A stretch of 64,000 nt of DNA, taken from positions 1-64,000 of the forward strand of contig CAZLGG010000002.1 of the NCBI GenBank assembly GCA_964559135.1. The letters run 5' to 3'. This document shows, piece by piece, positions 40,342 to 48,604 of this stretch. The position numbers and the translations under genes are program-made. The stretch's first letter is position 1. The number at the start of each line of letters is the position of its first letter. The notes under the pieces were generated by a model. The model saw nothing but the letters and a program-made list of their open reading frames with translations, searched no databases and was not told the origin of the DNA. The stretch is from DRQF01 sp964559135 (GTDB lineage: Bacteria; Planctomycetota; GCA-002687715; DRQF01).

Positions 40342-41670
40342 ATGGGACCGGTTCGCCAGCTGAAGGACGACTTGCAAAAGCTCCGCAGGGACGGGCTGGG
40401 TGAGATCTTGGAACTGCCCGGCCGCCTCTGGCGCATTCTGCGGACGTTTTTCCTCTCCGCCATCGAATTCCGACGCGCGCTCTGCTTCGAGCGCGCCGCC
40501 AACCTCTCTTTCACGACGCTTCTGTCGCTGATCCCTCTGGCCGTCCTCTTCTTCAGCTTTGCGGCCGTCTTGGCCGGCGGAGACCGCATCGTCGAATGGG
40601 TGAAGGAGACCCTCCTTCCGTTCGTCGCCCCCGAGGTCCACGGGCAGATCGAGGGTTGGTTGGATGCCAACATCTCCACGGATGCCCTCAAACAGGGCAA
40701 GGCGGGTCTTGTCAATACGGTGGCGATCATCGGCCTGCTGATGGCCTCCGTGGGGCTCTTCACCGCCTCCGAGCGCTATGCCAACATCATCTGGGAGGTC
40801 AAGAAGCGGCGGTCGTACTTTCAGCGTGCCGTCGCGTTCTGGTGCATTCTCACGACGAGCCCCTTTCTCGTGGCGCTCAGCATCTCGATGGGGGAGTGGT
40901 TGGTCCCGCAGGGAGGCGTCCTCGACCAACTCCTGGAACAGTCGGCCGTCCTGCGATTCATCTACGACCTTCTCGTTCCCATCGTCGTCAGCTTCGTGGG
41001 CTTCGTGCTCGTCTACATGTTCTTGCCGAACACGAAGGTGAAGTTGCGCTCAGCCGCCGTGGGTGGGCTGTTCGCCGCCGTCGTCTGGACGGCGTCGAAG
41101 CGGGGGTTCTTCCTCTACGTCTCGAGTCGCAGCGCCGTGGGGAGTTTCTACGGCGGGTTGGCGACAATTCCCCTGCTCCTCGTGTGGATCTACCTCAGTT
41201 GGGCCATCGTTCTCGCGGGCTGCGTCCTCGCCTACACCCACCAGCATTTCGATGATCTGGAGGCCCGTCGCAAGGAGGCCAAGCGCCGCAAGAAGACGTC
41301 CCGGCTTCGCACGGGTTTCGTCCTTCTCGAGAAGGCGGTCCTCGCCTTCGGGAAGGGAGGGCCTGCGGTGAGGCGTTCGGACATTCAGACCGTGCTGGAG
41401 GTGAGCGGTCAGGAGGTGGAGGACTGCGCCGACATCCTTGTCGACATGGGCGTTCTCGTGACCGTTGAGGCGGACGAGCCCGCGTGGTGGCCGGGCCGCC
41501 CGCCCGAGGACATTCGGCTGTTGCCCGTCGTGACGCGGCTCCTGGCCGAGGACTTCCAGGATCTGGACGCCCCCTCCGCCGCCGGCCCTCCTCTCCTCGA
41601 CGCGGCGTGGCAGTCCTTCCTCGCACACCTCGAATCCCGCACCGCCGCCGACCTCGTCCCGAACGCGTGA
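40342..41670 (+). CDS. YihY/BrkB-family membrane protein
   Basis: 442 residues with about six membrane helices and the family pattern: ERAANLSFTTLLSLIPLAVL at the first helix, FLPNTKVKLRSAAVGGLFAA before the fifth, and SFYGGLATIPLLLVWIYLSW at the last. The C-terminal 130 residues form a cytoplasmic winged-helix-like domain. The family was once called ribonuclease BN in error; its transport or envelope role is unclear. It stands alone between two secreted-protein genes. Confidence 0.88.
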   Translation: MGPVRQLKDDLQKLRRDGLGEILELPGRLWRILRTFFLSAIEFRRALCFERAANLSFTTLLSLIPLAVLFFSFAAVLAGGDRIVEWVKETLLPFVAPEVHGQIEGWLDANISTDALKQGKAGLVNTVAIIGLLMASVGLFTASERYANIIWEVKKRRSYFQRAVAFWCILTTSPFLVALSISMGEWLVPQGGVLDQLLEQSAVLRFIYDLLVPIVVSFVGFVLVYMFLPNTKVKLRSAAVGGLFAAVVWTASKRGFFLYVSSRSAVGSFYGGLATIPLLLVWIYLSWAIVLAGCVLAYTHQHFDDLEARRKEAKRRKKTSRLRTGFVLLEKAVLAFGKGGPAVRRSDIQTVLEVSGQEVEDCADILVDMGVLVTVEADEPAWWPGRPPEDIRLLPVVTRLLAEDFQDLDAPSAAGPPLLDAAWQSFLAHLESRTAADLVPNA

Positions 41671-41730
41671 GCACGCGAAACCGGGCCGATGCCGGGCGCC
41701 GGCACGCCACGTGAAGGCTCAAGTCGCGGT

Positions 41731-41792
41731 GTCTTCATGCCTCCGTGAGAGGACCCTCCCCCTGGATTGGGGACGTCCTCGTTCCGTCGAAC
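41731..41792. repeat. Dispersed-repeat remnants between convergent genes
   Basis: In the 167-nt space between YihY and the lectin gene, CATGCCTCCGTGAGAGGA resembles the right arm of the palindromic element at 31407. CCCCTGGATTGGGGACGTCC (from 41759) matches, with a few changes, CCCCTGGATTGACGACGTCC at 55869. No gene is seen here. Probably small non-autonomous repeats. Confidence 0.4.
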
Positions 41793-41837
41793 ATGGCTGG
41801 ATGCCGTCGAGGTTCCCTGAGAAGAAGCGGGCGAACT

Positions 41838-43574
41838 CTACAAATACGTGTACGTGGTCGTGGCGGAGCAACCGCCGGGGGACGTGACCACGACGGTGGC
41901 GGGGCCGACGACGCCCGGTGGCGTGGTCACCGCGAGGACCGTGGCCCCCGCCGTGTTGACCGTGGCCGGGTTTCCACCGATGGTGACGGTGGTTCCGGGG
42001 CCGAATCCCGCACCCAGGATGATGAAACTCGCCCCGCCCGCGGCCGGGCCCTGGGGATTGATGGCGTTGTTGATGGTGGTCTGGGGATTCAATGTCGCCG
42101 AGGCGCTCTGGCCGTCCGGGTGAGCGACCACCAGTGCGGCTCCACATGAGGTGCCCGCCGGAAACGGGAAGACGATCTCCGTGGCCGTGACGGAGGTGGG
42201 CACCACCGGAGTCCCGTCCACGGAGAGGGTCAGGTTCGGGACGAACCCCGTCCCCGTGATCGTGATGGGGCCGCCCGGAAGGGCGCTGGGGGGATTGATC
42301 CCCGTGATCATGGGTGGCGGACCGACGACGACATCGAGAATGAGACCGTTGCTCACGGCGAGTTGCAAAGGCGCCGCGCTTTCGGCGACCACGGCCTGGT
42401 AGGTGGCCGTGGCGGCGAAGGGAATGCCCGTCGGCAAGGTGAGTTGCCACGGCGTCGGGGTGGCCGGGACGAGTGCGGGCGATCCGACGCCGAACGTGTC
42501 GGCGAGGATGAAGGTGCCCGGCGGAAGAATGGGAAGCGCGATGGGGAAGCAGAACGCGCCGAAGGGCAAGGTGATCTGCTGGCTCCCGTCCGCGGCCCCG
42601 AGCGTGCCGAAGAGGATGAAGTCGGCCGGGTTCGGGTTCGTGGGGGGCTGGCTGATTCCCAAGGTGATGGGCTGGAACGTGGGAACCGTGACCCTGCGGA
42701 AGAAACCTCCCGACGAACCGTTGACCGTCAGGATGTCGAAGGGACCGCCCACACCTTGCCCGACGTTGCCCGCGAAGCAGGGGTCGGTGAGAGGCGTGGA
42801 GATCCAAGACCAGCTGAGGATCTCGACGGTTTCGGTCAGCGTGCCCGCCCCGGTCGTCGCCGTGAATCCCAGATGCGCTGCCGCATTCGGAAGGTTGAGG
42901 CCGTTGACGGCGACGCCATTGTTGACGAAGTTGCCACCTGTCATGAAGTCGTAGGGGACACTGAGTACGGGAACGGTGAGGTTGTCGAGGAAGATGTCCA
43001 GTGTACCGGGGACGTAGAGGACCCGCATCGTGTGGATCGCCCCATTGGACATATTCATCGCGGGTGTGACGCGACCGATGGAGAAGGCTTCGTTCTCGTT
43101 GTTGTTGCCCGTCCCGTTGGTGTGCACCGTCAGCTCATTGGAACTCGTGTCGGCGAGGAATCCGTCCTGAAACGTGTCGATCTCGATGGCCAGGCTGTTG
43201 GCCAGCGGCGATCCGTTGGCGCCGGGCCCGTACCCGATTCCCCACACGGCGCCCCCCAGGGCATTGGCTCCCGCCGGCGAATTCTGGATGACGAACGCCA
43301 TGCCCTCCGCCTTCGTGCCGTTGAGGGGCGGCGTGATCCGAAACTGGAAGGTCGTGTCAAATCCACCGAGGACGACATGGGGCGTCGTCGTGAACGCGGA
43401 TCCCGTCTGATTGCTCAGGTTCGGATTGATTCTCAAGACCGTCCCCACCTGAGCGGCGCTTCCATTCAATTGGAGGCCGGCGGTGGAGCTGAAATCGGTG
43501 AAGTTGAAGTTTTGCGCGAGACACTGCGTCGTCAGGCCGAGGGCTACGGCCAGGGCGATCGTCAAACGGGTCAT
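41838..43574 (-). CDS. Secreted L-type lectin-like protein with GGPFD/VNGSSGG and TIG domains
   Basis: 578 residues from ATG 43574 (AGGAG upstream). The signal peptide MTRLTIALAVALGLTTQCLA precedes a legume/L-type lectin-like beta-sandwich at about 20-265 (GMAFVIQNSP, LAIEIDTFQDG, HTMRVLYVPGTLDIFLDN). The next about 150 residues (NVGQGVGGPFDILTVNGSSG onward) match the C-terminal domain of the protein at 37736. Two IPT/TIG domains end the protein (INPPSALPGGPITITGTGF and GGASFIILGAGFGPGTTVTI). It is likely an extracellular carbohydrate-binding protein. Confidence 0.8.
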   Translation of the reverse strand: MTRLTIALAVALGLTTQCLAQNFNFTDFSSTAGLQLNGSAAQVGTVLRINPNLSNQTGSAFTTTPHVVLGGFDTTFQFRITPPLNGTKAEGMAFVIQNSPAGANALGGAVWGIGYGPGANGSPLANSLAIEIDTFQDGFLADTSSNELTVHTNGTGNNNENEAFSIGRVTPAMNMSNGAIHTMRVLYVPGTLDIFLDNLTVPVLSVPYDFMTGGNFVNNGVAVNGLNLPNAAAHLGFTATTGAGTLTETVEILSWSWISTPLTDPCFAGNVGQGVGGPFDILTVNGSSGGFFRRVTVPTFQPITLGISQPPTNPNPADFILFGTLGAADGSQQITLPFGAFCFPIALPILPPGTFILADTFGVGSPALVPATPTPWQLTLPTGIPFAATATYQAVVAESAAPLQLAVSNGLILDVVVGPPPMITGINPPSALPGGPITITGTGFVPNLTLSVDGTPVVPTSVTATEIVFPFPAGTSCGAALVVAHPDGQSASATLNPQTTINNAINPQGPAAGGASFIILGAGFGPGTTVTIGGNPATVNTAGATVLAVTTPPGVVGPATVVVTSPGGCSATTTYTYL

Positions 43575-43711
43575 CCTCGGACTCCTCTCGGATTCTATTC
43601 TCAGGGGATCGGCGCGGGTCACGCCGGCTGGGAATCATAACCGGCTTGGCGGCAATCACGATGGAGATTCGGTTTCCCATGGTTTCCCTGCGGCCTCGGC
43701 CGCGGAAGAGA

Positions 43712-43717
43712 TAGAAT
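43712..43717 (+). promoter_or_regulatory. -10-like TAGAAT, leaderless spacing
   Basis: GAGATAGAATCG ends 6 nt before the ATG at 43724 and no ribosome site intervenes. Confidence 0.35.
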
Positions 43718-43723
43718 CGACCC

Positions 43724-45472
43724 ATGACATCCTCGGACAAACCCGCCTGCACGCCTCCCGACGAGCGCCCGGCGCTCGCCCCTTCTTTTTACGACCCGGA
43801 ACCCGTTCATCGGGGCACGCCGCGAGTCTCTCGGGCCGGAAAGAGGCGCGCATGGGTTCTGGTCGGCATCCATGTGCTCGTTTTCTTGCACCTGTTGCAC
43901 TGGCAGCTCCGCGGCGAGACCTTGTCGCCTCTCGAGCCCAGCGAGGCCATGTACACGACGGCACGCGGGGTCGTGAATGCGGGAGCGATTCTCTTGGGCG
44001 CGTCCTTGGTGTCGGTCCTCATCTTTGGACGCTTCTTCTGTGGCTGGGCGTGCCACCTCGTGGCTCTGCAGGACGGCTGCGCCTGGCTGTTGAAGAAGCT
44101 TGGCCGCCGCCCTCGGCCGCTGCGCTCCCGTGCACTGAGTTGGGTACCGCTCGCGGCCGGTCTCTACATGTTCGGCTTTCCGCTTTACGTGCGGTGGGCC
44201 GAGGACTTCGGATGGCCCGACTTCGGTCTGCATCTCACGAAGAAGTCCTTCTGGGAGACCTTCCCCGGTTTCTGGCTGGGCTTCGCGACCTTCGCCTTCT
44301 GTGGCGGCGTCATGGTCTGGTTCCTGGGGGCGAAGGGGTTTTGCACCTACGCCTGCCCCTACGGGGGACTCTTCGGCGTCATGGACAAGCTGTCGCCCTT
44401 TCGCATTCGCGTCACGGACGCCTGCAAGGGGTGTGGCCATTGCAGCGCCGTTTGCACCTCCAACGTGCGGGTGAAGGATGAGGTGGCCCGCTTCGGCATG
44501 GTGGTGGACAGCGGCTGCATGAAGTGCCTCGACTGCGTCAGCGTCTGTCCGGAGAACGCCCTCCATCTCGGCTTCGGGAAACCGGCCGTCGGGGCGCGTC
44601 CACGATCCAAGCGTCGCTGGCGGCTTCCCTACTCCTGGGGCGAGGAGCTCCTGCTCGCGCTTCTCTTCGGCGCGGCCCTCACGGTCTGCGCGGGTTTGCC
44701 GCGCGAGTACTACCCCTGGGCCTCCGCGCTCTATGGGCGCATGCCGCTGCTCTTCTCCTTGGGCTTGGCCTCCGGCACCGCGTTCCTGGGACTCTATCTT
44801 TGGAAGTTCTTTCGGTCGCCGACCCTCACCCTCCAGGCTCTGGTTCTGCGGCGAGACGGAAAGGCCTCCCGGGCCGGTCGGATCTTCCTCGCCGTCGCCG
44901 CGATTTGGTTCGGGCTCTTCATTCATTCCGCCTGGATTCAGACGGAGACCTGGAGGGCCAATCGCGCCTTCGAGGCCTTGCCCGTCGCTGAGCTGGCCTT
45001 TGCTCCCGACCGCGAGACCCGTCTCACCGACCAGAACCGAGGCGACATCGCCGCGGCGAAGAGGCACTACGAGAACGTGCGTCGGTGGGGACTCGTGGGA
45101 GATCTTCGTGTGCCCACCAGGCTGGGGAGCCTGGCCCTGCTGGAAGGTGATTCCGAGCGGGCGACACGTCTCATGCGGGAAGCCATCGCCGTCGATCCGG
45201 AGTTCGCCTACAGCCACGCCGATCTGGCGAAGATCCTTGCCTCGCGGGGCAGGTTCGCCGAAGCCAAGGCGAGCATCGAGGAGGCGCTCCGTCTGAAACC
45301 CGAGGAGCCCGAGTTCACGGAGGTGGCCAAGCGAATCCTCGTGCGCCGCGCCGAACAGTTGGCGCGGTCCGGTGACTTCCCGGCCGCCATCGAGGTCCTC
45401 GAGGAACTCGAGACTCTGACCGGCCCCAATCCGATGCTCGACGCCATGCTCCGGCAACTCAGGGGTCAGTGA
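43724..45472 (+). CDS. Polyferredoxin membrane protein (NosR/CcoG-like) with C-terminal TPR
   Basis: 582 residues. Membrane helices carry FFCGWACHLVALQD and GFCTYACPYGGLFG, the paired CxxxC motifs of the NosR/NapH/CcoG group. Two [4Fe-4S] motifs follow at about 225-280: CKGCGHCSAVC and CMKCLDCVSVCPENA. Further helices and then a soluble TPR region (about 440-580, LLEGDSERATRLMREAIAVD) complete it. It may pass electrons across the membrane; the TPR fusion is unusual for CcoG. Its stop overlaps a GTG in frame with the following gene, so the three-gene set 43724-51967 is probably one operon. Confidence 0.82.
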   Translation: MTSSDKPACTPPDERPALAPSFYDPEPVHRGTPRVSRAGKRRAWVLVGIHVLVFLHLLHWQLRGETLSPLEPSEAMYTTARGVVNAGAILLGASLVSVLIFGRFFCGWACHLVALQDGCAWLLKKLGRRPRPLRSRALSWVPLAAGLYMFGFPLYVRWAEDFGWPDFGLHLTKKSFWETFPGFWLGFATFAFCGGVMVWFLGAKGFCTYACPYGGLFGVMDKLSPFRIRVTDACKGCGHCSAVCTSNVRVKDEVARFGMVVDSGCMKCLDCVSVCPENALHLGFGKPAVGARPRSKRRWRLPYSWGEELLLALLFGAALTVCAGLPREYYPWASALYGRMPLLFSLGLASGTAFLGLYLWKFFRSPTLTLQALVLRRDGKASRAGRIFLAVAAIWFGLFIHSAWIQTETWRANRAFEALPVAELAFAPDRETRLTDQNRGDIAAAKRHYENVRRWGLVGDLRVPTRLGSLALLEGDSERATRLMREAIAVDPEFAYSHADLAKILASRGRFAEAKASIEEALRLKPEEPEFTEVAKRILVRRAEQLARSGDFPAAIEVLEELETLTGPNPMLDAMLRQLRGQ

Positions 45473-45474
45473 CG

Positions 45475-48400
45475 ATGTCGAAGCCCATGTGGCGCGTCTC
45501 CGCGGCTGGGGTGGGGATGTTCACCGGTCTCGTCTGGCTCATCGCCAACCTTCGAGGAGCGGCGGGCTTCCATGACCTTTCCGCTTGGCGGGATCTGGCG
45601 CCCCTGTCCGGCGGCGTGGGCCTGGTCGCTGCCGTGTTCGCGCTCCTCGTCCTACGTGTCCCGCCGGCGTTCCGCAGGGGGTTCTTCTGGTGTGCGGGCA
45701 CGGCGCTCGCAGCTCTCGCCCTCCACGACCTTTTCTCGGGGCCGTGGATCAGCGGCAAGGCTTGGTCGCCCTGGGCCCACGGTGGGGCCTTGGTCGCAGC
45801 CGCGCTCACCTTGGCCTTTTTCATTCGACGCTGCGGCGGGTGGTCGAGAGTGCGCTTGGGTCTCGTGTCCCTCGCCCTCGGGGCCGCGGCCTGGGGTCTG
45901 AACGGATATGTCTTTCCGGGCCACTATGGGAGTTTCCATCTGGCGCTGTGGCTGATCTTCTCCGGGTTTGTTGGTGGGGGCGTTGCGCTGCTCTCGCCTC
46001 GACTCCCCTGGAGAGCCGCCGTCGTTCCTTGGTTGGTGCTCGCGGGGCTTTCTGCGTGGTTCGTCATCGCTCCTCCCCTCTCATCACCGGAACGCGCCGA
46101 TCTTCTCTTCAGGCGAAGTCCCGGCGCCCGTCTGCTACTCGGACGCCTCCCCGCGCCTTGGCTGGGTGCTTCACGCCGAGGCGATGGGGCATTCGACCGG
46201 GCCCTGGAAGCGCGTCTGACTGCGCCCGCCTGGGTCGATGATGAGGCCTTGAATGCACAATTCCCCGGCCGCGACACGTGGGATCTCATTCTCATCACAG
46301 TGGACACGCTGCGTCCGGACCGCATGGGCATTTACGGACGGGAGCATTCCGCGACGCCCCACATCGATGCGTTCGCGAAGAAGGGGCTGGTCTTCGAGAA
46401 CGCCTACGCGGCGTTTCCCTCCAGTCTCCTCGGCATCACGGCGCTGTTCACCGGCCAGGCGCCGACGGCCACGCGGTTTTTTCGATCCGGGGGCACGCGG
46501 GGGAAAGGAGACGGACACTACGGCGAGGACACACTGACGAGCACGCTCAGTCGTCACGGATTCCGAACCGCGGCGACCACGAGTTTCCCGACGGATTTCC
46601 TGGAGAGGCTCGCTCGGCATTTTCACGAGGACTTCCGGTTGCGGTCGAACATCTCCTTGCCCGAGGGAGAGGAGACCCGCGCCGTGGTTCGCGAGGCCGT
46701 GAAGGCCCTCGAGATGCCCAGGGATGGGCGGCTTTTCCTCTGGGTCCATCTTTTCGCCCCCCACGAACCCTACCGCGCCTTCGAGGACTCCCCTTTCGGC
46801 ACGAAACGTCCCATCGACCGTTACGATGGAGAAATCCATCACATGGACGAGGAAATGGCTCCCTTGCTGGATCTGTTGGATCGACGTGTTCGCCAGGGGC
46901 GCGCCCTGGTCGTCATTCACTCCGACCACGGCGAGGAATTCGGTGAGCACGGTGGCAGCGCCCACCACTCGAGCCTCTACGAAGAACAGATCCACGTGCC
47001 GCTCGTGATGCGCGCACCGGGGCTCGCCTCCGGCCGCACATCGTCTCTTGCCGAACTCATGGATCTCCCCGCGACGCTCACCGAGTGGCTCGACGTACCG
47101 TGGCCGGGCACCGGGTTGGGACGCAGTCTTCTGCCTCGCATTCTGGAGGGAGCGATTCCAAAAACCGCCCGGCATCCCGCTCCCGATGTCGCCTTTTTCC
47201 AGTTCCGTCAGCCGGGACGCACCAACGGAGTCTTGGACGGCGTGAGAAGGGGCGATTGGAAACTCATCGCGGACCGGCGGTGGGATCTGTGGGAACTCTA
47301 CGATCTTGCCGCGGACCCGGGGGAGAAGAAGAACCTGGGCCCGCGGTCTCCGTCCGAGCTCGCACGCCTGCGACCCTGGGTCGAAACACTCTCCCAGCTC
47401 GCCGCCGACGAGAATGGAAACGAGGCGCCGACGGAGAGTCTCTCGGACCGCGATGCGCTTCTCGACGCCTACGCCCGGGGTAAGCCCTTGCCGCTCGCGG
47501 ATCATGCATCGGCGTTGGCGGCATGCCTTCGGGGTGAAGCGCAAGCCGCGACGGCCCTGCGTCGGGAGATGAAGGGCGCTCAGGGCCTCGATCTCGTCGT
47601 CGACGCGGCGGCTCTTTTCGCCGCGGGCGACGCCACGTGGCGGGATCCCCTGACCGACCTCGTGATCGGGCCGTTCCTGCCTCGTGTCGTGGATCGCTTC
47701 GTGCTTCGAGTGCTTGTCGAGCATGGCGGGGATGCGGCCCTGCTCCCTCTCTACACCCGGGTGCTGAAGGGGATGCCCGCCGTCGAGATTTTGCCACTGC
47801 TTCGTTTGGAACTCTCGAAGGCCGATGTGAAAGACGCCATCCCCTTGATTCGTCTGCTCATGGGCTCCGAGGACAAGGGGATTCGCGCATTTGCCGCGGA
47901 TCTTGCGCGGCGGCAGGGCTGGGGCGCGTCGATTTCCGTGGCGCGCGACGCCGAACGGATGCTGCGGGAGGGGCGCCAACTCGCCATGAGAGCGGACGGC
48001 ATTCCCCTGGCGGAGAAGGCCCATCATTCGGCGATCTCGCTCATGGGTTCGTCGGACGTTCTCGATTGGGGCGCTGTCTTCGAACACATGTACTACATGG
48101 CGGCACTGGGGGAGCGGGCCCGGGCGGGACGCAACCTGGAGGCCTGGGTGCCCGAAAAACTCCCCCGCGAAGGTCTGTCCGGTCGCATGTTGAAGCGTGC
48201 GTCGACCGTCGCACGAACGGATGCGCGGACACCCGACATCGCGATCCAGGGCCCGCGGGACGTGCGACATTCGGCAGGGGCTCCCTGGATGGTGATTCCC
48301 GTGACGGTCCGCGTCGCTCCCCATTCGCGCGCCCTTCTGGGAGGAGAGTTGCGTGGCGTGGACTATCTGGTGTGGCAGGCCCTCGACAGCCGGGGAGCGC

Positions 48401-48582
48401 CCATCGGCAATCCGGTTCTCCATCCCTTGCCCGTGGACGGCATCATGCCGGGCGAGACCCGCAAGGTGTTTCTCCTCATCCCCGGCGAAACGTTGCCCTC
48501 ATCGACCCGTCGTCTCGCCGTCCTCATATCCCGCGGCACGACCCCCGCGTGCTCCCCCTTGTTCGTGAATATGCAAAAATAG
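45475..48582 (+). CDS. Polytopic membrane protein with alkaline phosphatase/sulfatase-like domain (first paralogue)
   Basis: 1035 residues from ATG 45475 (GTG 45469 possible). Six or so membrane helices occupy 1-200. A sulfatase-superfamily domain spans about 267-650: LILITVDTLRPDRMGIYG with metal Asp277, then FPSSLLGITALFTG with Ser316/317 where sulfatases have Cys in C-x-P-x-R, and IHSDHGEEFGEHG with Asp484/His485. The lack of Cys and of the following Arg argues against a formylglycine sulfatase and for a phosphotransferase or phosphatase. Helical repeats (about 680-900) and a C-terminal beta domain follow. The next gene is a diverged copy. Confidence 0.8.
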   Translation: MSKPMWRVSAAGVGMFTGLVWLIANLRGAAGFHDLSAWRDLAPLSGGVGLVAAVFALLVLRVPPAFRRGFFWCAGTALAALALHDLFSGPWISGKAWSPWAHGGALVAAALTLAFFIRRCGGWSRVRLGLVSLALGAAAWGLNGYVFPGHYGSFHLALWLIFSGFVGGGVALLSPRLPWRAAVVPWLVLAGLSAWFVIAPPLSSPERADLLFRRSPGARLLLGRLPAPWLGASRRGDGAFDRALEARLTAPAWVDDEALNAQFPGRDTWDLILITVDTLRPDRMGIYGREHSATPHIDAFAKKGLVFENAYAAFPSSLLGITALFTGQAPTATRFFRSGGTRGKGDGHYGEDTLTSTLSRHGFRTAATTSFPTDFLERLARHFHEDFRLRSNISLPEGEETRAVVREAVKALEMPRDGRLFLWVHLFAPHEPYRAFEDSPFGTKRPIDRYDGEIHHMDEEMAPLLDLLDRRVRQGRALVVIHSDHGEEFGEHGGSAHHSSLYEEQIHVPLVMRAPGLASGRTSSLAELMDLPATLTEWLDVPWPGTGLGRSLLPRILEGAIPKTARHPAPDVAFFQFRQPGRTNGVLDGVRRGDWKLIADRRWDLWELYDLAADPGEKKNLGPRSPSELARLRPWVETLSQLAADENGNEAPTESLSDRDALLDAYARGKPLPLADHASALAACLRGEAQAATALRREMKGAQGLDLVVDAAALFAAGDATWRDPLTDLVIGPFLPRVVDRFVLRVLVEHGGDAALLPLYTRVLKGMPAVEILPLLRLELSKADVKDAIPLIRLLMGSEDKGIRAFAADLARRQGWGASISVARDAERMLREGRQLAMRADGIPLAEKAHHSAISLMGSSDVLDWGAVFEHMYYMAALGERARAGRNLEAWVPEKLPREGLSGRMLKRASTVARTDARTPDIAIQGPRDVRHSAGAPWMVIPVTVRVAPHSRALLGGELRGVDYLVWQALDSRGAPIGNPVLHPLPVDGIMPGETRKVFLLIPGETLPSSTRRLAVLISRGTTPACSPLFVNMQK

Positions 48583-48604
48583 GCTTCCCTTGGAATCCTC
48601 GACC

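Noticed and set aside
46171..48423. 750-codon minus-strand frame over the first phosphatase-like gene
   Set aside because: Shadow frame; the plus strand has membrane helices, metal-binding motifs and a tandem paralogue.
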